This document shows, piece by piece, positions 42,567 to 50,297 of a stretch of 51,255 nt of DNA. Each line of letters begins with the position of its first letter. Position 1 is the first letter of the stretch. Source of the DNA: Gammaproteobacteria bacterium. GTDB lineage: Bacteria; Pseudomonadota; Gammaproteobacteria; Steroidobacterales; Steroidobacteraceae. The notes below the pieces were generated by a model. The model did not search any database. It was not told the DNA's origin and saw only the letters and a list, made by a program, of their open reading frames with translations. The DNA is taken from the NCBI GenBank assembly GCA_028293725.1, contig JAQGOE010000045.1:1-51255 (forward strand), read 5' to 3'. The translations under genes were made by a program, and so were the position numbers.

Positions 42567-44699
42567 CTATTTCACCGCGTTCAAAATGAACGCATAAATA
42601 TCCGCCGTCTCCTCGATTTGCTTGGCCGTTGGCTTGCCGGACCCATGCCCGGCGCGCGTCTCGACGCGCAGCAGAATCGGCTTCCCGCTCGGGTCGGCCC
42701 GCTGCATGGCGGCGGTAAACTTGAAGCTATGCGCGGGATACACGCGGTCGTCATGATCCCCCGTGGTCACCAGCGTCGCCGGATAATTCACCCCGGCCTT
42801 CACATTCTGCAGCGGCGAGTATGCGAGCATCGCCTTGAATTCCGCCGGGTTGTCCACCGAGCCGTAATCCGACTCCCAGCCCTTCCCCACCGTAAACTCG
42901 CGGAACCGCAGCATGTCCATGACGCCCACTTGCGGAACCGCGGCGGCAAACAGTTCCGGCCGTTGCTCCTCGGTGGCACCCACCAGCAACCCTCCATTCG
43001 AGCCGCCCCGGATGGCCAGATGCTGCGGACTCGTCCAGTGTTGCGCGATGAGATATTCGGCCGCGCCCACAAAATCATCGAACACATTTTGCTTGTGGGT
43101 TTTCATACCCCCTTCGTGCCACGCCCGCCCATACTCACCGCCGCCGCGCAGATTTGGCATGGCGTAGACGCCGCCCAACTCGAGCCAGCCCGCGATGCTC
43201 GCCGAAAATCCCGGCTCCATTGAAATGTTGAATCCGCCGTAACCGTAGAGAATCGTCGGATTGTTGCCGTCGAGCTTCGTGCCTTTGCGGGCCACGATAT
43301 AGAGTGGCACCCGCGTGCCGTCCTTGCTCGAATAGAACACCTGTTGCGTCTCGTAGTGATCGGGATCGAATCCCGCCAGCCGCGGCGTCTTCCACAAAGT
43401 GCTTGCGCCGCTCGTCAGATCGAGCCGATACACGCTCGGCGGGGTGGTAAAGCCGCTGTAAGAGTAAAAGGTCTGGCGATCCTGGATACGGCCCTGGAAA
43501 CCGGCCGCTTCGCCGAGACCGGCGAGTTTCACGTCACCGAGCAGCTTCCCCGCCGGAGTGTAACGGCGCACCGCGCTATGGGCATCGTGCAGATACCCGG
43601 CGACGAGTTGGCCGCCCACCAGGCTGACCGAATCCAACGTGTCGGCGCTCTCGGCAACAACGGTCCGCCAGTGACCCGGATCGGGTTGCGCAAGCTCGAT
43701 CGCCACGATCTTGTACCGCGGTGCTCCGTCGTCCGTCATGACATAGAGCGTCGACCCGACATTGCCGATAAAGTTGTACACCGCCGTCGGTTTGGGAATG
43801 ACAGGGACAATGGCCGCCGATGCGGCACGACCCGTACCGGCACGGGCGAGCTCCTGCACCAGCAGCGTGTTCTGCACCTCGTCGCCGTGATTCGCCTGGA
43901 TCACCAGGTAACGCCCGTCGTCCGTGACCGATCCGCCCACGAACCAATCCGGATCATCCGTTCGCGTGTAGACGAGCGAGTCCTGCCCCTGCGGCGTGCC
44001 TAACTTGTGAAAATATAACTTCTGAAACTGGTTCGCGGCCTTCAGAGCGTCTCCATCCTTGGGAGCATCATAAGATGTGTAGTAGAAGCCCGAGGCATCC
44101 TTCCGCCAGCTACCCGCGCCCGCCTTCGACCAGTGGATCTCGTCCGGAAGATCCGTGCCGGTGTCAACATTGCGCACGTGCCAGATCTGCCAGTCCGAGC
44201 CCGCATCCGACAGTGCGTAAGCGAACAAACGTCCGTCATCGCTCACGGCGGTCTCACGCAACGCCACCGTTCCATCCTTCGATAGCGTGTTGGGATCGAG
44301 CAGGATGTGACCAGGCGTACCGGGATCGGTGGTCACGAAGATCACTGCCTGGTTCTGCAACCCGTCGTTGTGCGTGTAGAACCAGTAGTTGCCGTGACGC
44401 GTCGGCGCTCCCCAGCGCTCGAAATTCCAGATCTGCTTCAGGCGCGCGGCAATGTCGGCGCGTCCCGGCAGCGCCTCCAGATAACCGCGACTCAGCTTGT
44501 CTTCCGCCTCGACCCAGGAGCGGGTGGCCGGCGAGTCAATATCTTCCATCCAGCGATACGGGTCGGCCACCTTCACACCGTGATAGTCCGAGCTGACCTC
44601 ACCGGGAGTGGCGGCGGGATAGGAAAGGGGTTGCTGCCCAGTGGTGGCCAGAGCAACAGTGACAAATAACGAGGCAAACACGATCCAGCGCGAGCGCAT
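42567..44699 (-). CDS. Prolyl oligopeptidase family serine peptidase (S9A), exported
   Basis: From the ATG at 44699 (AGGAG 5 bases before) the product has 710 residues. The longer open frame to 44969 reaches into the kinase gene and has no protein-like character. A signal peptide lies at 1-22 (MRSRWIVFASLFVTVALATTG). The family start VADPYRWMEDIDSPATRSWV follows, then a seven-bladed beta-propeller, and the alpha/beta-hydrolase domain. The nucleophile is Ser567 in RGGSNGG; the Asp is in GDHDDRVYP and the His in RAGHGSGKP. The enzyme would cut short proline-containing peptides in the periplasm. It follows the kinase gene with a 40-base gap. Confidence 0.92.
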   Translation of the reverse strand: MRSRWIVFASLFVTVALATTGQQPLSYPAATPGEVSSDYHGVKVADPYRWMEDIDSPATRSWVEAEDKLSRGYLEALPGRADIAARLKQIWNFERWGAPTRHGNYWFYTHNDGLQNQAVIFVTTDPGTPGHILLDPNTLSKDGTVALRETAVSDDGRLFAYALSDAGSDWQIWHVRNVDTGTDLPDEIHWSKAGAGSWRKDASGFYYTSYDAPKDGDALKAANQFQKLYFHKLGTPQGQDSLVYTRTDDPDWFVGGSVTDDGRYLVIQANHGDEVQNTLLVQELARAGTGRAASAAIVPVIPKPTAVYNFIGNVGSTLYVMTDDGAPRYKIVAIELAQPDPGHWRTVVAESADTLDSVSLVGGQLVAGYLHDAHSAVRRYTPAGKLLGDVKLAGLGEAAGFQGRIQDRQTFYSYSGFTTPPSVYRLDLTSGASTLWKTPRLAGFDPDHYETQQVFYSSKDGTRVPLYIVARKGTKLDGNNPTILYGYGGFNISMEPGFSASIAGWLELGGVYAMPNLRGGGEYGRAWHEGGMKTHKQNVFDDFVGAAEYLIAQHWTSPQHLAIRGGSNGGLLVGATEEQRPELFAAAVPQVGVMDMLRFREFTVGKGWESDYGSVDNPAEFKAMLAYSPLQNVKAGVNYPATLVTTGDHDDRVYPAHSFKFTAAMQRADPSGKPILLRVETRAGHGSGKPTAKQIEETADIYAFILNAVK

Positions 44700-44739
44700 G
44701 CGGTCTCCTGCGCGGCAACGGCCGCGGAGGCCGGCGATT

Positions 44740-46053
44740 CTACGCGGAATACTGCCGTGGGAAGATAATGCGGAACGTGGTTCCGCTGCCGGGCTTGGTT
44801 TCGAGCTCCATGCTCGCATCGAGGAGCTCGCAAAGCCGCTTGACGATGGACAACCCGACGCCTTCACTCGGCAGCTCGGAAGCGGTTCGTGCGGGCACGG
44901 AAGCGGAAGGCAAAGTAGGTACCGTCGAGAGTTCCGCTGCGGCTGGCCCTTTAGCTGACTCACGAGCAACCGCGTGAGCCTCTTTCGTCGCGGTGCTCAA
45001 TGCCTGCGCAAGAGGCGCCGCCCTGCTCGCATCGAGACCAACTCCCGTGTCTCCCACGGTCAAAGCCCAGCGAGCTACCTCGCCAGAGGCAACATCCGCG
45101 CAAGACACCACTACGCCTCCCTTCTCGGTGTACTTGAGCGCGTTGAGAATCAGGTTCTGCGCGATACGCCGCACCTTCACGGCGTCGCCATCGACGACCA
45201 GCGCCGCCGGCGCGTCAAATTTCAGAAACAGTTGGCGGTTGGCGGCCAGAGGCTGCAACGAGTCGCAAAGCTCGGAAATCTCGGTACGGGCGTTGAAGCG
45301 GGCTACATTGCGCTGCTCGCGACCGGCCTCGAGGCGCGCGAGTTCAATGAGGTCATTCAGAAGCGTATCCAACGAGTCGGCGCTTTTACGCACGAGACTC
45401 ACGAACGCCGGCAACTCCGGTGTCGCCACGGCATGCCCGAGAGCGTTCGCCGCGAGCTTCACTGCGCCCACGTTCCCGCGTAGGTCGTGTGCCGCTTCCC
45501 GCCACAGCTCGGTCCGCTCGCGCTCCACGGACCGCAGTTGCTCGAGCACGCGTTCCAGTTCTCGCAGCCGCCCCGCTGCCTCGGCTCTCTCGAGCGCGGC
45601 GTGACTTGATGCGCTCTCGACCATGCAATCGACAAATAGCTGCGCGAGCATCATTCGAGCTTCGCTCACTACCGAAGCATCGATGTCTGTTTCGTCGAGC
45701 GCGAAGGATTCGAGCTCGCCCAGCATGGACATGTGCAGGTGACCCCACTCGCGCAATGTCTCGCGCGAGTTATAGCCATGTAGCCACCGGTGCTCGCCGT
45801 GTTCGGCAGCGCCGGCAAGCTCGTCCGCCTCGGCTGCAGCTTCGCCCTGCCGGCTGCGTGCTGTCAGAGCGCGGTCGAAGGCGTCGAGAATCCGCGGGAT
45901 GTGGTCAATGAACTGCGCGCGAGCGAGGGACGAGGCGGCCCCTACTCCCGGGTCGTCCGCCACCTTGCGATGCCATTGAGTAAGGATCTGGGTACGCCGC
46001 GCCTTGAGATGAGCGGCGACGCGCGCGAATTCGCTGAGCGGAGCGGTGGGCAT
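44740..46053 (-). CDS. Sensor histidine kinase with RsbRD-like N-terminal domain and a degenerate ATP lid
   Basis: The product has 437 residues and no membrane span. Residues 10-165 are an all-helical RsbRD_N-like module (TQILTQWHRKVADDP, then DHIPRILDAFDRAL). A coiled coil (150-182) leads to the HisKA domain with the phospho-acceptor His189 (EAAHDLRGNVGAVKLAAN). The HATPase domain shows the N box (QNLILNALKYTEKGG), G1 (GDTGVGLD) and G2 (GVGLSIVKRLCELL). Between G1 and G2, where a short F box and lid are expected, there is an Ala/Ser/Pro-rich stretch of about 50 residues. No response regulator gene is next to it, so its partner is elsewhere. The ATG at 46053 lacks a clear ribosome-binding site. 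Confidence 0.85.
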   Translation of the reverse strand: MPTAPLSEFARVAAHLKARRTQILTQWHRKVADDPGVGAASSLARAQFIDHIPRILDAFDRALTARSRQGEAAAEADELAGAAEHGEHRWLHGYNSRETLREWGHLHMSMLGELESFALDETDIDASVVSEARMMLAQLFVDCMVESASSHAALERAEAAGRLRELERVLEQLRSVERERTELWREAAHDLRGNVGAVKLAANALGHAVATPELPAFVSLVRKSADSLDTLLNDLIELARLEAGREQRNVARFNARTEISELCDSLQPLAANRQLFLKFDAPAALVVDGDAVKVRRIAQNLILNALKYTEKGGVVVSCADVASGEVARWALTVGDTGVGLDASRAAPLAQALSTATKEAHAVARESAKGPAAAELSTVPTLPSASVPARTASELPSEGVGLSIVKRLCELLDASMELETKPGSGTTFRIIFPRQYSA

Positions 46054-46165
46054 GGCCGAGCAGGGAGTCTCCGGAGCGTACGACGATTGCCTCGCACAAT
46101 CACTTCAAAACGTCCCACAGGCAAGCTCGGCCCGGGGCGTGGCCCCCGGGCCGATGAACCGAAGC

Positions 46166-46498
46166 TTAACGATGGGCCCAATGCCCTCCGGACAGGTGCC
46201 ATCCATCCCGCTCATGCACCCAGCGATGCGGCTCCCAGCGGTAGCCGGCGCGCGGAGCCTCCCAACGGCCTCCATGCCAGACATGACGACCGCCCTCCCA
46301 GCCCCAATACCCGCCAACCCAGAAATAACCCGGCGCAGGGGCGACACCGTAGGTCTCCACCTGGACCGGAGGAGGCGCTACCGCGACCGGGCCGCCGATG
46401 TAATACCCGCGTGCCGGATAGACCACACACGCACTGAGCGTCGCCGATAGGGCCGTTACGATCGCCGCATTTCGCACAAAAACGCGCAGGTTGCGCAT
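46166..46498 (-). CDS. YXWGXW/WXXGXW-repeat lipoprotein (BcpO-related)
   Basis: From the ATG at 46498 (GAGGAAAACT upstream) the product has 110 residues; the ATG at 46513 or 46585 would add residues. A lipoprotein signal ends LSATLSAC. The mature protein is rich in Tyr, Trp and Gly and contains the repeat family motifs (PAPGYFWVGGYWGWEGG, VWHGGRWEAPRAGYRWEPHRW, GWHLSGGHWAH). Such BcpO-related proteins occur in the proteobacterial envelope and have no known role. It lies 112 bases upstream of the kinase gene on the same strand. Confidence 0.85.
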   Translation of the reverse strand: MRNLRVFVRNAAIVTALSATLSACVVYPARGYYIGGPVAVAPPPVQVETYGVAPAPGYFWVGGYWGWEGGRHVWHGGRWEAPRAGYRWEPHRWVHERDGWHLSGGHWAHR

Positions 46499-46608
46499 AG
46501 TTTTCCTCGCCATGTTGTAGGTCGTTCCGCCGCTGTTCGCGGCTCCTGAAGTATGAGAACGCGGCAACTGTTGGATGGTGCACAAAGTGCCGCTTACAAT
46601 CGGCGCCC

Positions 46609-47220
46609 ATGATCCTGCTACGAGAAGCCGAATACATCACGGTGCCGTGGAAGAACGGAGGTGGCCTGACCAGGGAGATCCTCAAGGTCCCCGCGGAGGC
46701 CACCGCGTTCGACTGGCGGTTGAGCCTGGCGACTATCGAGCAACCCGGTCCCTTCTCGACGTTCGAGGACTACGACCGTACGCTCGTCCTGGTCCGTGGC
46801 GCCGGCGTGGAACTCGATTTCGGAGCATACGGCCGAGCCGTACTGCGCACGCCCGGGCAGTTGGCCGCATTCGACGGCAGTTGGGCAACGAGTTGCACTC
46901 TGGTCGACGGTCCCTGCAGCGACCTGAACCTGATCGTGTCCAAAACGCGGGCGGAGGCTCGCGCTCGCCTCGTCCGGGTCGCGACGCCCGAGATCATCCA
47001 TACCGCGGGCTGGGAAGAAACATTGATCTGTTGTATTGCCGGGGCCGCGCAGATCGAGAATGCCGCCGGTGAGATCGCGACGCTGTCGGGCGCGGATGTG
47101 GCGCGCTGCAACCCCGATGATGGCGTCCTGACCTGCGCGCCGGACGGCACCACCCCCGTCCTGTTGTTCGTTGCCGCGTTGCGCCATCCAGGGAACACCG
47201 GCCGCAAAGCGATTTCCTGA
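46609..47220 (+). CDS. hutD: HutD family protein
   Basis: The product has 203 residues, the normal size. The start LLREAEYITVPWKNGGGLTREI is the HutD/Ves signature (with VPWKNGGG), and the bicupin fold continues with FDWRLSLATIEQPGPFSTFEDYDRTLVLVRGAGVELDF and the central PGQLAAFDGSW. HutD is linked to histidine utilisation, where it is thought to prevent overinduction of the hut operon, and Ves to cold shock. No hut enzymes are in the window. The following DUF4331 gene starts 68 bases after its stop and may share its promoter. Confidence 0.85.
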   Translation: MILLREAEYITVPWKNGGGLTREILKVPAEATAFDWRLSLATIEQPGPFSTFEDYDRTLVLVRGAGVELDFGAYGRAVLRTPGQLAAFDGSWATSCTLVDGPCSDLNLIVSKTRAEARARLVRVATPEIIHTAGWEETLICCIAGAAQIENAAGEIATLSGADVARCNPDDGVLTCAPDGTTPVLLFVAALRHPGNTGRKAIS

Positions 47221-47234
47221 CTTAGCTGCATCCG

Positions 47235-47284
47235 CTCTCCCCGGAGCCGCGTATACGGCTCGGCAATCAACTCACCGGGGAGAG
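47235..47284. promoter_or_regulatory. Inverted repeat that includes the DUF4331 ribosome-binding site
   Basis: CTCTCCCCGG (47235-47244) is an exact inverted copy of CCGGGGAGAG (47275-47284), and the latter contains the Shine-Dalgarno sequence GGGGAGAG, 4 bases before the DUF4331 ATG. An inner hairpin (GAGCCG, six-base loop, CGGCTC, 47244-47261) lies between the arms. If the transcript folds this way, translation of the first gene would be shut; melting or an alternative fold would open it. It could instead be a DNA operator. Confidence 0.55.
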
Positions 47285-47288
47285 TTTC

Positions 47289-48845
47289 ATGAAGTCCGCT
47301 CGCCACTCCGCTCTTTGGCCGCGCGTCCTGGCCGGGGCATTAGCCTCGGCAATCGTCAGCGCGGCGCTAGCCTCCAGTCACCGCGAGGCTCCATTCATCA
47401 CCACGCGTCCCAAGGTCGACGGAACCGACTTCTACATGTTCAACAGCTACGAAACCGGCCGCGCCGGTTTCGTCACCCTCATTGCGAATTACCAGGGTTT
47501 GCAGCAGCCGCAGGCGGGCCCGAACTATTTCACCCTGGATCCGAATGGCCTCTACGAAATCCACATCGACAACAGCGGTGATGGCGTCGAGGACCTGACC
47601 TTTCAGTTCCGCTTCGCCACCGTGACTCAGGGCCTGGCCGTCATGGCAGGCACCAAGTCGATTCCGGTCCCGCTCGTCAACATCGGGCAGTTGAATACTA
47701 CGGACTACAGCGCGCAGAACGTCTACGAGACATACACGCTCACCCTCGTCCAGGGCGACCGCCGCACCGGGACCGCCACCGCGCTCACCGACGCCAGCAC
47801 CGGTAGCAAGACCTTCACCAAGCCGTACGACAATATCGGCGCAAAATCCATACCCAACTACGCGACCTATGCCAACAGCTTCATCCACTCGATCACCATT
47901 CCGGGTTGCAGCTCCCCGGGCAAGGTCTTCGTCGGACAGCGCCAGGACGGGTTCGTGGTGAACCTCGGTGAAACCTTCGACCTGGTCAACATCAAGTACC
48001 CGGCGGAGGAGTTGTATACCGGCGGCAATGCCCGCAACCTCGCGCCCAATTCACTCGCCAACTACAATGTGACTTCGCTGGCGCTGGAAATTCCGGCGTC
48101 CTGCCTAGTGTCCAGCGCCTCACCGATCATCGGTGCCTGGACCACCGCGAGCGTACGGCAAGCGGCAGTGATCAATCCTGTGCCGCAAAATGCTCATAGT
48201 GTCGGCAGCGTCGGCGCGGTCTCAACACCTACGGGACCCTCGGTCGAGGGCGGCGCCTGGGCGCAGGTTTCGCGTTTGGGTGCGCCCCTCGTGAACGAGG
48301 TGGTCATCGGACTACCCGACAAGGACCTGTTCAATGCCTCCCAGCCCAAGAACGACGGGCATTTCGCGGACTACGTGACCAACCCCTCGCTGCCGGTGTT
48401 GCTACAGACGCTGTTTGGCACCGCTGGAGTCAAGGCGCCGAATGTCTATCCGCGCACGGATCTCGAGGCTGCCTTCCTGACTGGAGTGAGCGGGCTCAAC
48501 CAGCCGCCCAAGGTGACGGCATCCGAGATGCTGCGTCTCAACACCAGCACCGCCGTCACGCCCGTTGTGTCGCAAAGCGACCTAGGCGTCCTCGGCGGGG
48601 ATACGTCAGGATTTCCCAACGGCCGGCGGCCCATCGACGACGTCGTCGATATCGAGCTGCGAGTTGCCATGGGCGCACTCCTGTCACCCTTCGACGGCAG
48701 CGCGAGCGACCCGGATCCCTCCTCCGACGTTTCGCGACAACTCCACTACACCGACGGAGCGGAGCCCAATCCGGCCAACTATCTGACAGTCTTCCCGTAC
48801 CTCAACACGCCGATCGCGGGCTCGCCCACCAGCGCCAACGACTAA
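47289..48845 (+). CDS. DUF4331 domain protein, exported
   Basis: The product has 518 residues. A signal peptide ends at SAALA near residue 29. The mature protein opens with SSHREAPFITTRPKVDGTDFYMFNSYETGR, the hallmark start of DUF4331, followed by the conserved FQFRF region and later NVTSLALEIPASCL, LVNEVVIGLPDKDLFN and DFPNGRRPIDDVVDIELRVAMGALL-like elements. The family has no proven function; it is found in the envelope of many proteobacteria. Here it opens a tight four-gene operon with a small lipoprotein, a TPR protein and a HupE-type membrane protein. Its ribosome-binding site sits in one arm of a perfect inverted repeat. Confidence 0.88.
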   Translation: MKSARHSALWPRVLAGALASAIVSAALASSHREAPFITTRPKVDGTDFYMFNSYETGRAGFVTLIANYQGLQQPQAGPNYFTLDPNGLYEIHIDNSGDGVEDLTFQFRFATVTQGLAVMAGTKSIPVPLVNIGQLNTTDYSAQNVYETYTLTLVQGDRRTGTATALTDASTGSKTFTKPYDNIGAKSIPNYATYANSFIHSITIPGCSSPGKVFVGQRQDGFVVNLGETFDLVNIKYPAEELYTGGNARNLAPNSLANYNVTSLALEIPASCLVSSASPIIGAWTTASVRQAAVINPVPQNAHSVGSVGAVSTPTGPSVEGGAWAQVSRLGAPLVNEVVIGLPDKDLFNASQPKNDGHFADYVTNPSLPVLLQTLFGTAGVKAPNVYPRTDLEAAFLTGVSGLNQPPKVTASEMLRLNTSTAVTPVVSQSDLGVLGGDTSGFPNGRRPIDDVVDIELRVAMGALLSPFDGSASDPDPSSDVSRQLHYTDGAEPNPANYLTVFPYLNTPIAGSPTSAND

Positions 48846-48855
48846 GGGGGATAGC

Positions 48856-49119
48856 ATGAAACGCAAGATAGTCGTCATTGGGGTTGCCGCAGCCGTGGCA
48901 GGCATCCTGTCCGCCTGCGGGCACGACCACTCCGGCGGGTCGCCGTCGCCGCCGACTCCGCCCATGAGCACCAACGTCAACGTCACGACCAGTGAGCTGT
49001 TGACGGGTTACGCGCAAAAGGCCTCCGAAACGGCCTCTCCGGCGGTAGTCAACGGTGACATGTTCACCATCACCGATACGAGCGAGACCACCAACCCGAT
49101 CAGCGTGAACGGGAATTGA
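48856..49119 (+). CDS. Small lipoprotein of the DUF4331 operon
   Basis: The product has 87 residues. A lipoprotein signal (MKRKIVVIGVAAAVAGILSAC) would lipidate Cys21. The mature protein starts GHDHSGGSPSPPTPP, a His/Pro/Ser linker that could bind a metal. A Thr/Ser-rich tail follows with VTTSELLTGYAQKASE. It starts 10 bases after DUF4331 with a GGGGGA ribosome-binding site, and its stop overlaps the next start (TGATG). No family is known to me. Confidence 0.7.
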   Translation: MKRKIVVIGVAAAVAGILSACGHDHSGGSPSPPTPPMSTNVNVTTSELLTGYAQKASETASPAVVNGDMFTITDTSETTNPISVNGN

Positions 49120-50297
49120 TGGACAGGGAACTCTCACCCGCCAGCCGTCCTCGAGGCACTCGAGGACGGCTCCTGGCGACCGTGTTAGGCATCGCGCTGA
49201 TCGGAGCGGCGGCAGCCACACCGTACACACCGCGCAGTGATGCGCAGATTTTGGCCGAAGTGCCTCCGGGGACAGCGCATGTTGCCGCCCCAGCCTTGAA
49301 TCTCACGCGCACCCGTCTGGACGTTGCGCTGCCCCTGGCGCAGTTCTACATCACGCGATCCCGCGCCACCGGAGATCTGCGCTTCCTGGGATACGCCGAA
49401 GCCACCCTGACGCCGTGGCTGAATCAATCGCCGGCGCCGCCGGCGGTACTCGTGCTCCACGCTACGATTTTGCAGAGCCGCCATTCGTTCGACGCCTCGC
49501 TGCAGGAGTTGGATCGGGCCTTGGCTGCTCAACCCGATAACCCGCAGGCGTGGCTCACCCGGGCCACCGTACTGAGAGTGTTAGGCCGCTACGACGAGGC
49601 ACTGTCTTCGTGTAGCCACCTGGCAGGCGCCGCGGACCTCGCCGTCACGACATTATGCAGGGAAAGCCTTCGCAGCCTCACCGGCCATCTCGAATCCGCC
49701 TATGCCACGGTAGCCGCGCTGCCATCAGAATCACTTGGCGATGCCGTGCGCGCCTGGCGCTACTCGGAGCTCGGAGAAATGGCCGAGCGCCTCGGTCATG
49801 ACGCCGACGCCGAACACTGGTTCAGTGAGGGACTGCGGTACGCCGGCGAAGACTTCTACACGCGCACGGCCTACGCCGATCTGCTGTTACGCCACGGGCG
49901 CGACGCCGATGCGCTGCGGCTTCTGAATGACTATCGATCCATGGAGCCGATGCTGCTGCGTGTTGCAATTGCCGAAAAACACACGGGCGCCAGCCAGGCT
50001 GCCAAAACGGACGCATTTCTCTCAAACGCCTTCGCGGTGGAAGAACAGCGTGGCGACGCGGTTCACCGGCGCGAGCAGGCCCGCTTTCTACTCGACATCG
50101 AACAGCAACCCGCGCGAGCGCTGGCCGCCGCCCAGGAGAACTGGCGCGTGCAGCGTGAGCCGGACGACATGCTCATTCTGCTGCGTTCCGCGCAGCAGGC
50201 AACCAGACCTGACATCGCCGCGCCCGCACTCGAATTCCTGCGTCGGGAGAAGCTCGAGGACGTGCGACTCAACCCCTACCTTGCGAGCGCTCGATGA
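49119..50297 (+). CDS. Exported tetratricopeptide repeat protein
   Basis: The product has 392 residues from the ATG at 49119, which overlaps the lipoprotein stop codon; a TTG one codon earlier is also open. An N-terminal hydrophobic segment (about 18-36, LLATVLGIALIGAAAATPY) acts as signal or anchor. At least four TPR-like helix pairs follow: LVLHATILQSRHSFDASLQELDRALAAQPDNPQAWLTRATVLRVLGRYDEAL is the clearest. It has no enzymatic motif and probably scaffolds other envelope proteins. It ends with an ATGA overlap with the HupE gene. TPR proteins with such HupE and DUF4331 neighbours occur in other proteobacteria, but the function is not known. Confidence 0.8.
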   Translation: MDRELSPASRPRGTRGRLLATVLGIALIGAAAATPYTPRSDAQILAEVPPGTAHVAAPALNLTRTRLDVALPLAQFYITRSRATGDLRFLGYAEATLTPWLNQSPAPPAVLVLHATILQSRHSFDASLQELDRALAAQPDNPQAWLTRATVLRVLGRYDEALSSCSHLAGAADLAVTTLCRESLRSLTGHLESAYATVAALPSESLGDAVRAWRYSELGEMAERLGHDADAEHWFSEGLRYAGEDFYTRTAYADLLLRHGRDADALRLLNDYRSMEPMLLRVAIAEKHTGASQAAKTDAFLSNAFAVEEQRGDAVHRREQARFLLDIEQQPARALAAAQENWRVQREPDDMLILLRSAQQATRPDIAAPALEFLRREKLEDVRLNPYLASAR

